Notes: generated by a model not told the origin, from the sequence alone. A stretch of DNA of 64,000 nt from Maricaulis parjimensis (GCF_016817355.1 NZ_JADOTT010000006.1:124001-188000), one strand, 5' to 3'; counted from the first letter of the stretch, positions 46,055 through 55,910 are shown. A program made the numbers and translations.

Positions 46055-47535
46055 TCGCCTGCTCCGGTAATGATCATGGAGGGTGTGGTCGCCGTTTCGC
46101 CGGTGGTGCGGTCGGTGACGCGGAAGCGGAGTTCCTCACGCGGGCCGTCGACCGCATCTGCCGGAAGCGTCAAGTATAGCACAAAATCGCGGGTCCGGTC
46201 GGCTTCAATGCTCAGCTGCATCGGATCGTCTTCCGGTGCACCCAGCACCCGGACCTGGATGGACGGATCGCCTTCGACGACCAGATCCATGATGCGGGGT
46301 TCATTGGCTTTGTTCACGACTTTCAGAGTGTAGCCATTGCGCACGGAACCGTCGGACAGGATGACGTAATTGGGATTGCGGTCGCGCTGGGAGTTGAGTT
46401 CCAGCTCGGTCCGGTTGACCAGCGCCCCCAGCATGACGGCCGCCACGATGAGGAAGGCCGTGGCATAGACCATGGTGCGCGCCCGGAAGAAGCGATAGCG
46501 CGGCTTCTCGCCCTTTTCGAAACGCTCGACATTGTCGTCGGTCTCATAGGTGATCAGACCGGTTGGACGGCCGACCTTTTTCATGATGTCGTCGCAGGCA
46601 TCGATGCACAGGGCGCACTGGATGCATTCCAGCTGCGAGCCCTCGCGGATGTCCACGCCCATCGGGCAGACAGCGACGCACTGTTTGCAATCAATGCAGT
46701 CGCCGCGGTCATCCCAGCTTTCGGACTTCTTGTGGGCGCCGCGCGGTTCACCCCGGTCGAAGCGGTAGGTGACGTTGAGCGCTTCACGGTCCGTCATGGC
46801 CGCCTGGATACGTGGCCAGGGGCACATATAGGTGCAGACCTGTTCCCGCATCGTGCCGGCCAGCGTGTAGGTGGTGAAAGTCAGGACACCGGCGAAGAGA
46901 TAGGAGGATGCCGCGGCCTGGCCGGTGAAGAAATTGGCCAGCGTGTCATAGGCATCGTGGAAATAGAGGATCCAGGCCCCGCCCGTTGCCAGCGCAATGA
47001 GGAGCCAGACTGTGTGCTTGCCGACCTTGCGCCAGAGCTTGTTGAAGGACCAGGGCGATTTGTCCAGGCGCATGCGGGCATTGCGGTCGCCCTCAAAGGC
47101 CCGCTCCACCCAGATGAAGAGATCGGTCCAGACGGTTTGCGGGCAGGCATAGCCACACCAGACCCGGCCGAAGAGCGCGGTCGCCAGGAAGAGCGCCAGC
47201 GCGGCCAGGATCAGAAGGCCCGTAATGTAATAGACTTCCTGAGGCCAGATCTCGATGAAGAAGAAGTAGAAACGGCGGCCGGCGAAATCGACCAGCACGG
47301 CCTGGTCCGGCGCGTCAGGACCGCGATCCCAGCGCAGGAAGGGCACGATGTAGTAGATGCCCAAGGTCACGGCCATGACCAGCCATTTCAGGGACCGGAA
47401 TTTGCCGTGGGCCAGTTTGGGGTAAATCTGCTCGCGCTTCTTGTAGAGTTCGCGCGTGTCCGCTGCGTTGACCGCCTCGGCTTTCGATTGCCGGATGCCA
47501 GGCGCCGCCATGGCGTGTTTTTTTTGTTCGCTCAT
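46051..47535 (-). CDS. ccoG: Cytochrome c oxidase accessory protein CcoG (FixG/RdxA)
   Basis: This 494-residue membrane iron-sulfur protein has five predicted membrane helices. It carries Cys-rich motifs CGYACPQTVW and CTYMCPWPR in the membrane part, then two 4Fe-4S clusters (CIDCKQCVAVCP and CIQCALCIDACD), and an immunoglobulin-like C-terminal domain (about 390-494). CcoG reduces Cu(II) to Cu(I) for the oxidase, as shown for Rhodobacter. It sits between ccoP and ccoH in the same operon, 41 bases after ccoP. Confidence 0.96.
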   Translation of the reverse strand: MSEQKKHAMAAPGIRQSKAEAVNAADTRELYKKREQIYPKLAHGKFRSLKWLVMAVTLGIYYIVPFLRWDRGPDAPDQAVLVDFAGRRFYFFFIEIWPQEVYYITGLLILAALALFLATALFGRVWCGYACPQTVWTDLFIWVERAFEGDRNARMRLDKSPWSFNKLWRKVGKHTVWLLIALATGGAWILYFHDAYDTLANFFTGQAAASSYLFAGVLTFTTYTLAGTMREQVCTYMCPWPRIQAAMTDREALNVTYRFDRGEPRGAHKKSESWDDRGDCIDCKQCVAVCPMGVDIREGSQLECIQCALCIDACDDIMKKVGRPTGLITYETDDNVERFEKGEKPRYRFFRARTMVYATAFLIVAAVMLGALVNRTELELNSQRDRNPNYVILSDGSVRNGYTLKVVNKANEPRIMDLVVEGDPSIQVRVLGAPEDDPMQLSIEADRTRDFVLYLTLPADAVDGPREELRFRVTDRTTGETATTPSMIITGAGE

Positions 47536-47576
47536 GACGGCGCTCTAGCCTGTCTCCAGCCTATTGACGATGCGAC

Positions 47577-48506
47577 CTAGCGCCCCGTGGGACCGTTCGC
47601 CGCACCATCGGATTCACCGCCGCCCAGCAGATAGACATAGGCGGCCAGGGCATCGATCGTCGCTGCATCCAGACGGCCTTCCCAGCTCGGCATGACGCCG
47701 TAGGGGCCGCGATGGATGATGTCGATCACCTGGTCCCGCTCACTGCCATAGAGCCAGTCGCGGTCGGTCAGGTTCGGGGCCCCCTGCAAGCGGTCACCAC
47801 TACCGTCTGCCATGTGGCAGCTGGCGCACTGGGCCTGATAGATCGTGGCCCCGTGGGCGATCGCCTCCGCGTCGGCCTCATGGCCGGACAGGGAGAGGAC
47901 ATAATCGGCCACATCCGCAATCTCCGAACGCGACAGGAGTTCGTCACGGCCGAAGGACGGCATTTGCGAGAAATGCGTGTCCGGATGGTCCGTCCGGATG
48001 CCGAAGCGGATCGTGGTGCGGATTTCCTCATAGGAGCCGCCCCACAGCCAGACATCATCATTCAGGTTCGGATAGCCCACGAAACCCTGGGCGCCCGCAC
48101 CGTGACAGGTGGCGCAATTATCACCGAAGGCGGACTCACCGGCCGCACGGACAAAGCCGAGCAGTTGGGGATCATTCTCGATCTGCTCGATCGAAGCCCC
48201 TTCCAGTGCAGCAAACCCGCTGGCCCGCTGGGCCTGGAGGTCGGCCACGGCGGCCGCCACATTGGCGCGTTCGGAGTGATCCCGCAGACCGCGCGTGTGG
48301 TCGGTCTCTCCGGCAAGACCCGGCAGGGCCGGCCAGGCCGGCATCAGGACCCAATAGACCACGGCCCAGGCGCAGGTGGCGTAGAAGATCCAGAGCCACC
48401 AGCGTGGCAGCGGCGTGTCGAGTTCCTTGATCCCGTCCCAGGTATGACCCGTGGTCTGGGTGCCCGAGTGGGCGTCGTGCTCAACGTCGTGCTCATTATC
48501 GGACAT
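47577..48506 (-). CDS. ccoP: cbb3 oxidase subunit III CcoP (dihaem cytochrome c)
   Basis: This 309-residue membrane cytochrome passes electrons to the oxidase core. It has one N-terminal membrane helix (WWLWIFYATCAWAVVYW) followed by two c-type haem sites, CATCH and CASCH, with axial Met in the loops (MPSF and MPSWEG). I chose the ATG at 48506 (MSDNEHD) with GAGGA upstream. It overlaps the end of ccoQ by 11 bases. Confidence 0.96.
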   Translation of the reverse strand: MSDNEHDVEHDAHSGTQTTGHTWDGIKELDTPLPRWWLWIFYATCAWAVVYWVLMPAWPALPGLAGETDHTRGLRDHSERANVAAAVADLQAQRASGFAALEGASIEQIENDPQLLGFVRAAGESAFGDNCATCHGAGAQGFVGYPNLNDDVWLWGGSYEEIRTTIRFGIRTDHPDTHFSQMPSFGRDELLSRSEIADVADYVLSLSGHEADAEAIAHGATIYQAQCASCHMADGSGDRLQGAPNLTDRDWLYGSERDQVIDIIHRGPYGVMPSWEGRLDAATIDALAAYVYLLGGGESDGAANGPTGR

Positions 48507-48690
48507 GGATACCGTCCTCATTCTGTCCGGACGTCGCCGGTGTATCGGATTCCGTGAGAGGCGTGTTCGCCGCGGCATCGAACCGCGCCTGGTTGCGGGG
48601 CCAGAGCGCGTAGGCCACGACACCCGCAAACAGGAAAACGAAGATCAAAAGCCCCCCGGTCTGGGCGAAGATGGAGAGTGTCTCGTGCAT
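48496..48690 (-). CDS. ccoQ: cbb3 oxidase subunit IV CcoQ
   Basis: This 64-residue single-helix protein (GGLLIFVFLFAGVVAYALWP) lies between ccoO and ccoP, the standard place for CcoQ/FixQ. The conserved YALWPRNQ follows the helix. CcoQ stabilises the oxidase. It starts four bases after the ccoO stop and overlaps ccoP by 11 bases. Confidence 0.93.
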   Translation of the reverse strand: MHETLSIFAQTGGLLIFVFLFAGVVAYALWPRNQARFDAAANTPLTESDTPATSGQNEDGIHVR

Positions 48691-48694
48691 CGCC

Positions 48695-49453
48695 CTACCT
48701 CAGATTTTCGTCGGCTTCGGCCTCATAGGTGGAGAAGTCCACCATGGTGCCGAGCACCTGGAGATAGGCCACCAGCGCATCCATCTCGGTGACCCGGGAC
48801 GGATCGCCATCGAAGTCACGCATCAGCGCGCCCGGATAGCGTTCCTGGAAACCATCGAAATCCATGGCGTAGGGATCAAGTTGGGTCGTGACGTCGGCCA
48901 CGGCGGTCTCGATCATCTCGTCGGTATAAGGCACGCCGACCAGGCGCAGGGCCCTCAGATTGGCGGCGATATTGTCGAAATCGAGCTCGCTCTCCGCCAG
49001 GAAGGGATAGTCCGGCATGATGGATTCCGGGACCACGGATTGGGGGTCCGTGAGGTGGTCGCGGTGCCATTCATCCGAATACTTGCCCCCGACACGGGCG
49101 AGGTCCGGCCCCGTCCGCTTGGAGCCCCACTGGAAGGGGTGGTCATACATGCTCTCCGCGGCGAGCGAGTAATGGCCGTAGCGCTCGACCTCGTCGCGCA
49201 GCGGACGGACCATCTGCGAGTGGCAATTATAGCAGCCCTCACGGATGTAGATGTCGCGGCCGATCTGCTCGAGCGGGGTGTAGGGGCGCACGCCCTCCAC
49301 TTCCTCGATCGTGGAGTCCAGATAGAAGAGCGGGGCGATCTCGACGATCCCGCCGATCGACACGGTGACGAGGACGCCAACCGTGAGGATCAGGGAGTTC
49401 TGCTCGAACAGCTTGTTGTGAAGCTTGCTCCAGCGGCTTTTGGATTGTGCCAT
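48695..49453 (-). CDS. ccoO: cbb3 oxidase subunit II CcoO (monohaem cytochrome c)
   Basis: This 252-residue membrane-anchored cytochrome c has an N-terminal helix ([19 protein letters not shown]), then the haem site CYNCH with QMVRP downstream, all typical for CcoO/FixO. The axial ligand Met lies further on (MPDYPFLAE). It transfers electrons from CcoP to CcoN. GGGAG precedes the ATG. It lies 11 bases downstream of ccoN. Confidence 0.97.
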   Translation of the reverse strand: MAQSKSRWSKLHNKLFEQNSLILTVGVLVTVSIGGIVEIAPLFYLDSTIEEVEGVRPYTPLEQIGRDIYIREGCYNCHSQMVRPLRDEVERYGHYSLAAESMYDHPFQWGSKRTGPDLARVGGKYSDEWHRDHLTDPQSVVPESIMPDYPFLAESELDFDNIAANLRALRLVGVPYTDEMIETAVADVTTQLDPYAMDFDGFQERYPGALMRDFDGDPSRVTEMDALVAYLQVLGTMVDFSTYEAEADENLR

Positions 49454-49464
49454 CAGACGCTCCC

Positions 49465-51117
49465 TTACTCTGCCGGAATGGCGGCGGTTTGAGGCACGAC
49501 ATGCTCGTCTTCCTCAGTCACGTCGCCCTTGATGGTGCGGTAGACATTGTAGGCCATGATCAGGGCACCACTCAGATAGAGCAGACCGCCGACAGCCCGG
49601 ATGATGTACTGGATGTGCATCGCTTCCACGGTTTCCACGAAGGAGAATTCCAGGAAGCCGAGCTCGTTATAGGCCCGCCACATCAGACCCTGCATGATCC
49701 CGGCGACCCACATCGAGGTGATGTAGAGCAGGATGCCGAAGGTCGCGATCCAGAAGTGCCAGTCGACCAGCGCCTTGGAGTGCATGCCCTTGCGCTTCCA
49801 CAGCCAGGGCACCAGGCAGTACATGGCACCGAAGGAGATGAAGCCGACCCAGCCGAGCGCACCGGAGTGCACGTGGCCGACGGTCCAGTCGGTGTAGTGC
49901 GACAGCGCGTTCACGGCGCGGATCGACATGACCGGACCTTCAAAGGTCGACATGCCGTAGAAGGCCACGGAGAGGACCAGCATTCGCACGACCGGGTCGG
50001 TGCGCAGCTTGTCCCAGGCCCCCGAGAGGGTCATCAGACCGTTGATCATCCCGCCCCAGGACGGCATCCACAGCATGATCGAGAAGGTCATGCCCAGTGT
50101 CTGCGCCCATTCCGGCAGCGCCGTGTAGTGCAGGTGGTGCGGACCGGCCCAGATGTAGATGAAGATCAGCGACCAGAAGTGGATGATCGACAGGCGGTAG
50201 GAATAGACCGGGCGCTGCACACGTTTGGGGATGAAGTAGTACATGATCCCCAGGAAGCCGGCGGTCAGGAAGAAGCCCACCGCATTGTGGCCGTACCACC
50301 ATTGCGTCAGCGCATCCTGCACCCCGGCGAACAGCGAATAGCTGCGCGAGCCGAGGAAGGAGACCGGAACGGCCAGATTGTTGACCACGTGCAGGACCGC
50401 GATCGTCACGATGAAGGCCAGGTAGAACCAGTTCGCGACGTAGATGTGCGGCTCTTTGCGCTTCCACAGCGTGCCCAGGAAGACCAGGAGATAAACGACC
50501 CAGACCAGGGTCAGCCAGAGGTCGGCATACCATTCCGGCTCGGCATATTCCTTCGATTGGGTAATGCCGATGATGTAGCCGGAGGCCGCGATCACGATGA
50601 AGAAGTTATAGCCCCAGAACACGAACCAGGGCCAAATCCCGCCGGCGATCCGGGTGCGGCAGGTGCGCTGGACCACATAGAAGGACGTTGCCAGCAAGGC
50701 ATTGCCACCAAAGGCAAAAATCACCGCCGAGGTGTGCAGCGGGCGCAGGCGTCCGAAATTGGTGAAGCCGAATTGCTCGATATTGAGCACCGGGAAGGCC
50801 AGCTGCAGGGCGATGATCACCCCGACCAGCAGACCGGCAATACCCCAGAACAGGGTGGCGATGACGCCCGCCTTGATCAGGTTTTCATTGTATTCCCGCT
50901 CGTCATCGATCACGCCGCCGCCGGCAATGGTGCCGACGAGCATGATGATCCCGGTCAGGAAACCGCCCAGGATCAGCCAGGACTGACCTCGCATGGCAGC
51001 ATCGGGGGCGAAGGCAGCCGCGAAAAGCGACCACAAAGCCCCAAGAATGGTAATGAGAAAGACGGCTGCCGTGCTGGGATCTGTCCCGGCCCGGCGAAGC
51101 CCTTGAGCGATCGACAT
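49465..51117 (-). CDS. ccoN: cbb3-type cytochrome c oxidase subunit I CcoN
   Basis: This 550-residue catalytic subunit of the high-affinity terminal oxidase reduces O2 to water and pumps protons. Twelve or more membrane helices are visible. Haem and copper ligand His lie in [32 protein letters not shown] and [13 protein letters not shown]. The Tyr in the helix containing WYGHNAVGF belongs to the CcoN-type active site. It heads the operon ccoNOQP-GHIS. About 197 bp upstream separates it from a divergent DUF2855 gene. I found no clear FNR/FixK box there, only a near-palindrome at 51184-51202. Confidence 0.98.
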   Translation of the reverse strand: MSIAQGLRRAGTDPSTAAVFLITILGALWSLFAAAFAPDAAMRGQSWLILGGFLTGIIMLVGTIAGGGVIDDEREYNENLIKAGVIATLFWGIAGLLVGVIIALQLAFPVLNIEQFGFTNFGRLRPLHTSAVIFAFGGNALLATSFYVVQRTCRTRIAGGIWPWFVFWGYNFFIVIAASGYIIGITQSKEYAEPEWYADLWLTLVWVVYLLVFLGTLWKRKEPHIYVANWFYLAFIVTIAVLHVVNNLAVPVSFLGSRSYSLFAGVQDALTQWWYGHNAVGFFLTAGFLGIMYYFIPKRVQRPVYSYRLSIIHFWSLIFIYIWAGPHHLHYTALPEWAQTLGMTFSIMLWMPSWGGMINGLMTLSGAWDKLRTDPVVRMLVLSVAFYGMSTFEGPVMSIRAVNALSHYTDWTVGHVHSGALGWVGFISFGAMYCLVPWLWKRKGMHSKALVDWHFWIATFGILLYITSMWVAGIMQGLMWRAYNELGFLEFSFVETVEAMHIQYIIRAVGGLLYLSGALIMAYNVYRTIKGDVTEEDEHVVPQTAAIPAE

Positions 51118-51183
51118 TTGCGCCCCCGGCTGGCTGTTATTGGCCCCGGTGTAGCGCAGATTTCCGCAAAAACTCTATGGCAA

Positions 51184-51202
51184 TTTGTCGCGTGCGACGA
51201 AA
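51184..51202. promoter_or_regulatory. Near-palindrome upstream of ccoN
   Basis: TTTGTCGC-GT-GCGACGAAA lies 67-85 bases before the ccoN start and about 115 before the divergent DUF2855 gene. It is a short inverted repeat with one unpaired base. It does not fit the FNR/FixK TTGAT-N4-ATCAA pattern. A regulatory role is a guess. Confidence 0.35.
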
Positions 51203-51314
51203 CGGTTCTGCGCCACATCCTTGACGCGCAGTGGAACACACAGCCGGTCGCGTGTCACCACTTGAACAATCGCTCACCTTCCCGCACACACGTATAAAAA
51301 TATGGGAGGAAATA

Positions 51315-52373
51315 ATGGGTTGGTCGCTTTCCATCGACAAGACGTCGATCAATGACGCCAAGATCGCGCAATTTAATGAAACCGCGCTGAAGCCCGGCGA
51401 GACCCGCCTGCGCGTGGATCGCTTTGCGCTGACAACCAATAACATCACCTATGCCGCCTTCGGTCATGCGATGCGCTATTGGGATTTCTTCCCGGGTGAG
51501 GATGGCCGCGGCCGGCTGCCGGTCTGGGGATTCGCGGAAATTGTGGAAAACACGATCGAGGGCCTGGAAGTCGGCGAACGGATCTACGGATATTTCCCCG
51601 CCGGCTCGGAACTCGTCGTCCAGCCGGGCCGGATCGAGGATCAGCGATTCTTCGACATGGCCGAGCACCGGGCCGAACTGGCTCCGGCCTACAACACCTA
51701 TACGCGCTGTGCCGCCGACCCGGCCTGGTCAGAGGCGATGGAGCCGGCGCAGATGGTGCTGCAGCCGCTCTTCATCACGGCCTTCCTGCTGGACCATCAT
51801 CTGCGCGACATGGCGCAGGGCCCGGTCCTGCTGACCAGTGCCTCCTCGAAGACGGCCATCGCCCTGGCCTTCCTGCTGAAGGCCGCGGGCAAGCCGGCCC
51901 ATGCCCTCACCTCCAAGCGCAATGCGGACTTCGTGAAGGGTCTGGATCTCTATGACGGGGTGACGACCTATGACGCGTTGGACGGGCTGACCGGCATGGA
52001 CCAGGCGGTGATCGTCGATTTTGCCGGCGACTCGAAACTCAACACGGCGCTGCACGAAACCCTGGCCGGCCAGCTGGCGGCGAATATCCGGGTGGGCGGC
52101 GCCCATTGGGAGAACAGCGCGCCGCCGAAAGACCTGCCGCCGCCCAAACCGCAATTCTTCTTCGCCCCCGATGCCGCCCGCAGCCTGATCAAGGCCTGGG
52201 GGCAGGACGAATTTGACCGGGTCTATAAAACCGCCTGGACGAATTTCGCCCATGCCGCCTCCGGCCTGTTCGACTTCACCGGAAGCGATGGCGCGGACGG
52301 TTGCCTGGCGACTTATGATGCCCTGATCAAGGGCGAAGTCCCGGCCAAGGCAGCGCTTTACGTGACCGCCTGA
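51315..52373 (+). CDS. DUF2855 family protein
   Basis: This 352-residue protein of the DUF2855 family has a layout like a medium-chain dehydrogenase. There is a GroES-like N-terminal part (TLRVDRFALTTNNITYAAFG analogue, WGFAEIVENTIEGLEVGERIYGYFP). A Rossmann-like half follows with PVLLTSASSKTAIALAFLL, where the usual GxGxxG is replaced by SASSKTA. Members are predicted to be NAD(P)-linked reductases, but no activity is established. GGGAGG lies just before the ATG at 51315. It is divergent from the cco operon, and the gap has an AT-rich stretch at about 51290-51315. Confidence 0.85.
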   Translation: MGWSLSIDKTSINDAKIAQFNETALKPGETRLRVDRFALTTNNITYAAFGHAMRYWDFFPGEDGRGRLPVWGFAEIVENTIEGLEVGERIYGYFPAGSELVVQPGRIEDQRFFDMAEHRAELAPAYNTYTRCAADPAWSEAMEPAQMVLQPLFITAFLLDHHLRDMAQGPVLLTSASSKTAIALAFLLKAAGKPAHALTSKRNADFVKGLDLYDGVTTYDALDGLTGMDQAVIVDFAGDSKLNTALHETLAGQLAANIRVGGAHWENSAPPKDLPPPKPQFFFAPDAARSLIKAWGQDEFDRVYKTAWTNFAHAASGLFDFTGSDGADGCLATYDALIKGEVPAKAALYVTA

Positions 52374-52478
52374 CCGGCCAGGTCCGCGCTGCCGGAAATC
52401 TGACGATCTCCTTACAACACCCTCATTTGATTTCTGTTTTCAGACAGGATGGCATGGGCGGCGAGAGGAGATCAGTTC

Positions 52479-53975
52479 ATGTTCACACGTTTTGCGCCGG
52501 TCACTGGCCTGGCCGCCACGCTTTTGCTTTGCCCGGGTGCTCTGGGACAATCCGCACCGGATGCGCAGGAGCGGATCGATGCCGCTTTGGCGGCGCTTGG
52601 TGCGGTCGCTGAGCCGGCGGGGCCGCTCTGGCTGCAGGCCGATATTTCCGGAGAGGCCTGGATGCTGGAGCAATCGGGCACGCTGGAGGGCGGCTGGATC
52701 CGGCTCGACCAGTCCGCCGAGATCATACTGGACCTAGCCTCTGCCTCCGGTGATGTCCGCCAGAGCCGGAATATTCCGGCCTGGTCCAGCACGCCCTACG
52801 GGCAATGGCATGTCCGCTTTGGTCCGGACGGTGCGGCCATGCAGGGTCGCAACCAGGCGGGGGAAAGCGTCTGGGGTCCAGCCCGTTCCTCCCAGACCCG
52901 GGACGCCCAGCGCTATCTCGACCTGTTCCCGCAAACCCTGTTGCGCGAAGCGGCGGCAGCCCCTGATCTGGCCCTGACGGATACCGGTGGCATCACCTAC
53001 ACACGCGAACGCAGCGGTCAGACCGAAAGCGTCCGGCTGGACTGGACCGAAGGCAGTCCCCTGCCCGCCGGTTTCACGATCCGGGCGCGCTATCTGGATG
53101 ATCTGTTTCTCTATGGCTGGGAGGAGAACGAACTCAGCGGCCAATACGGGTTCTGGTGGCGAACCGAGGCGGGCCGCCTCCTGCCCCGCCAGTTGGACAT
53201 CGCTTTCAACGGCATGCCCTGGCAGCGCTATGAATTGACCGATTTCCGTTTTGAAGCTCCGGACACGGATATCGCCCTGCCCGAGGCGGGACAGGACGGG
53301 CCCGTCGTGCGGTCCATCGACGATTTCCCGTTTGCTCGCAGTCTGGAAACCGTCGCGCCCGGCGTGCGCCTGTATTCAGGCGCCTGGAATGTGGCCGTGA
53401 TCGAGCGGGCCGATGATGTGATCGTGCTCGATGCTCCGATCTCCACCGGCTATGGCCAGGCCGTGCTGGCGCAGATCGAAACGGACTTCCCGGACAAGCC
53501 GGTCGCCGGCGTGATCACCACGTCCAATGCATGGCCGCATATGGCAGGGCTTCGCGCCTATGCCGAGCGGGGCATTCCGATCCTTGCCCATCCGGACAAT
53601 ATCCAGCTGATTGACCGCATGATGCCGGAGATCCGGACACAGACCTCACTTCACGCCCTGTCCGACGGAGAGGTTTTGGGTGCCGGCGAGGACGCCGTGA
53701 TCGCACGCTTCGCCCCGGGTCCGGCCCTGGATCGAATGCTGTTTGTTGCGGCCCCGGGACATGGCGTGGTCTGGGCCAGTGACGCGGTCCAGCTGGCCGG
53801 CGAAGCGGGCCGGCCGCAGGACCATGCGCGGCAATACCATGCGGAATTCCTGGCCGCGACCTGCGCGGACCTGACACCGCAAACCCTGACGCTGGCGATG
53901 CATATCGCGCCAATCCCGGCTGAGGCCCTTGTCGGGGCTTTCGCGGACGACGCCGAACCGCCCTGCCGGCTCTGA
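52479..53975 (+). CDS. Secreted metallo-beta-lactamase-fold protein lacking the metal motif
   Basis: This 498-residue protein has a signal peptide (about 1-23, LAATLLLCPGALGQ). A beta-rich N-terminal domain of about 250 residues follows, then an MBL-like domain (GVRLYSGAWNVAVIERADDVIVLDAP, the usual core). Where true enzymes have HxHxDH it reads TTSNAWPHMAGLRAYAERG, so the first two His and the Asp are missing and only the last His is kept. It may be a non-catalytic or altered relative. I chose the ATG at 52479 with GAGGAG upstream. Nearby genes do not reveal a role. It ends in a hairpin shared with the convergent transaldolase gene. Confidence 0.82.
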   Translation: MFTRFAPVTGLAATLLLCPGALGQSAPDAQERIDAALAALGAVAEPAGPLWLQADISGEAWMLEQSGTLEGGWIRLDQSAEIILDLASASGDVRQSRNIPAWSSTPYGQWHVRFGPDGAAMQGRNQAGESVWGPARSSQTRDAQRYLDLFPQTLLREAAAAPDLALTDTGGITYTRERSGQTESVRLDWTEGSPLPAGFTIRARYLDDLFLYGWEENELSGQYGFWWRTEAGRLLPRQLDIAFNGMPWQRYELTDFRFEAPDTDIALPEAGQDGPVVRSIDDFPFARSLETVAPGVRLYSGAWNVAVIERADDVIVLDAPISTGYGQAVLAQIETDFPDKPVAGVITTSNAWPHMAGLRAYAERGIPILAHPDNIQLIDRMMPEIRTQTSLHALSDGEVLGAGEDAVIARFAPGPALDRMLFVAAPGHGVVWASDAVQLAGEAGRPQDHARQYHAEFLAATCADLTPQTLTLAMHIAPIPAEALVGAFADDAEPPCRL

Positions 53976-53993
53976 AGTCCGCCAGGCTCAAGA

Positions 53994-54039
53994 AAGGCCG
54001 GTCAGAGGATGTCCTCTAAAGGATGCTCTGGCCGGTCTT
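53994..54039. terminator. Bidirectional terminator between MBL-like gene and transaldolase-like gene
   Basis: AAGGCCGGTCAGAG pairs with CTCTGGCCGGTCTT over 14 bp including two G-U wobbles, with an 18-base loop that contains the stop of the minus-strand gene. TTTT ends the plus side, and TTTC follows on the minus side. Confidence 0.6.
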
Positions 54040-54669
54040 TTCCCAGTCGGCCATGAAGGCTTCCAGACCGGCATCGGTGAGCTTGTGCTTAACCAGGCCC
54101 TTGAGGACGGAGGGCGGCACGGTGGCGACATCGGCTCCGGCCAGGGCGCATTGCTGGACATGATCGGCGGAGCGGATCGAGGCGGCCAGGATTTCCGTCT
54201 CGAAACCGTAATTGTCGTAGATGATCCGCAAATTCTCGATCAGCTCCATCCCGTCAACGCCGAGATCGTCCAGACGGCCGATGAAGGGCGAGATATAGGT
54301 GGCGCCGGCCTTGGCAGCGAGCAGGCCCTGATTGGCCGAGAAGCACAGGGTGACATTGGTCTTGATGCCGTCGGCAGTCAGCGCCTGGCAGGCTTTGAGC
54401 CCTTCAAAGGTCAGCGGGAGTTTCACCACGACATTGTCGGCGAGCGCGGCGAGCTTGCGGCCCTCTTCCAGCATGGTGGGAGCGTCGAGCGCAGTGACCT
54501 CGGCACTGACCGGGCCGGAGACGAGCGCGCAGATTTCCTTCGTCACCTCGATGAAATCGCGGCCCGATTTGGCAATCAGGGACGGGTTGGTGGTCACACC
54601 ATCCACAAGGCCCGCGGCGTCCAGTTCACGGATGTCAGCCACATCGGCGGTATCAACGAAGAATTTCAT
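54016..54669 (-). CDS. Transaldolase / fructose-6-phosphate aldolase (small type)
   Basis: This 217-residue class I aldolase is of the compact transaldolase/FSA group. It starts [16 protein letters not shown] like other members, with [13 protein letters not shown] and the Schiff-base Lys K83 in VVKLPLT. The C-terminal helices ([13 protein letters not shown]) match. It acts on sugar phosphates of the pentose phosphate pathway or as an aldolase. The subfamily is not certain from sequence. It converges with the MBL-like gene, and a hairpin overlaps its 3' end. Upstream lies a short GGGCTC/GAGCCC hairpin at 54697-54712. Confidence 0.94.
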   Translation of the reverse strand: MKFFVDTADVADIRELDAAGLVDGVTTNPSLIAKSGRDFIEVTKEICALVSGPVSAEVTALDAPTMLEEGRKLAALADNVVVKLPLTFEGLKACQALTADGIKTNVTLCFSANQGLLAAKAGATYISPFIGRLDDLGVDGMELIENLRIIYDNYGFETEILAASIRSADHVQQCALAGADVATVPPSVLKGLVKHKLTDAGLEAFMADWEKTGQSIL

Positions 54670-54773
54670 GTCTCATCTCCCGGCAAGTCACGCGTCGGGC
54701 TCCACTGAGCCCCGATCCACGTGCGCCTAGCATGCGTGTGTGTCAGTTGGATGCCAAGCGGGAGCGTGCAGCG

Positions 54774-55784
54774 CTACATCCTGCGAAGGAGCTCTTCCAC
54801 TTCTTCAGAATTCTCCCACCAGTAGGATCGAGCTTGTACAAGATTGGTAATGAAGAGATCAAATTCATCCATCAAGCTGCACTCATAATCAAACTCCTGC
54901 CCGCCACTGAGAAAGATGGGCGCGGTCGCGATTGGGACACGAGGGGAGTCTGCATCGCCGCGGTGGAAGCTCGTACTCGGATCAATGCACCAACCATTGT
55001 CAGACAACTCAATCGACGTGTTTTCGTCGAACAACACTTGCGTGTCCGCAAGCCAAACTCGATCAGCGACTAGAGTGGTCGACCGTAAATCCAGAGTACC
55101 GCCGCTGAAGCTCACGAAAGAGAATTCTGCACGCCCGTGGAGGGGCGGCACCAATGGCGCTACTTGTAAGTTTGCCCCCACAAACGCTGATTCTCGAACC
55201 ACCAATAATGGCGTCGACCCAACGACCGCGACTCCGCCCCGTGCAATGAAGGCATTTTCAATCTTAAAAGTTTGCAGCACGGGAATGCTGGCGAGAGCTA
55301 GAATGCTGTTGTCCATGGCAAGGTCCGTGAAGTCCCACGCCTGCTGCCCATCCTCTTCCAGGTTCACCGTAAGCTGAGCATCTGTCAGACGTATCCTGTT
55401 TGCTTCAACTCGGTGCGGTGCGCCGGAAACGTCCAGACGCACTCCCTCAATATCAAGCTCGGCCACCCGTTCTTCTCTGTTGACGAGGTCTACGAGGTAA
55501 GAACTGGCCTCTGCATCCAATCTACGATCTACAGCTCGAAAGAAAGCATCATACAACTCAGCCGACGACAATTCGTCACCCGTTTCGCTGAAAAACTGTA
55601 TGTAGGCCGTCCAGATTGTCGCCAAAGCGGCGACAAAACCAACCAGCCAACCAAGAGTTTTGAAATACCTCAGGTGCGAGCTCTCTTTGTTTTTTCCGAC
55701 CACAGAACCGCAACTCCCAATTGCCAACCTTAATTTTAGCAATCTTTGGAAACCAGACCAGCCTCGGTTTGGTGTCCGCTGCAT
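54774..55784 (-). CDS. Orphan membrane-anchored hypothetical protein (low GC)
   Basis: This protein of up to about 350 residues has one membrane helix (TLGWLVGFVAALATIWTAYIQF) after a short basic start. The rest is a soluble domain, partly beta-rich with repeating short strands (TFKIENAFIARGGVAVVG, TLDLRSTTLVADRVWLADT), suggestive of a beta-helix or barrel. I do not recognise the family. The GC is clearly lower than around it, and it is flanked by non-operonic gaps, so recent acquisition is plausible. The start is uncertain: this entry uses the ATG at 55784, while a GTG at 55703 has GGGAG ahead of it. Confidence 0.6.
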   Translation of the reverse strand: MQRTPNRGWSGFQRLLKLRLAIGSCGSVVGKNKESSHLRYFKTLGWLVGFVAALATIWTAYIQFFSETGDELSSAELYDAFFRAVDRRLDAEASSYLVDLVNREERVAELDIEGVRLDVSGAPHRVEANRIRLTDAQLTVNLEEDGQQAWDFTDLAMDNSILALASIPVLQTFKIENAFIARGGVAVVGSTPLLVVRESAFVGANLQVAPLVPPLHGRAEFSFVSFSGGTLDLRSTTLVADRVWLADTQVLFDENTSIELSDNGWCIDPSTSFHRGDADSPRVPIATAPIFLSGGQEFDYECSLMDEFDLFITNLVQARSYWWENSEEVEELLRRM

Positions 55785-55910
55785 TACTGCGCGCGAGCGC
55801 CTTTTATTGTTGAGTTTGTTGACGATATAAATCACGCGTCGTTGGTCGGCGTGACACGGGCAATGGACACCCAGCGAGTGAAATCACATCTGGCACAGAG
55901 AATACTTCCC

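Noticed and set aside
49447-51297. Open frame opposite ccoN
   Set aside because: It is rich in His, Asp and Gln as expected from the reverse of a membrane protein. No family is visible.
54732-55073. Plus-strand frame of 113 codons within the low-GC region
   Set aside because: It is antisense to the membrane protein, has no ribosome site and no recognisable domain.
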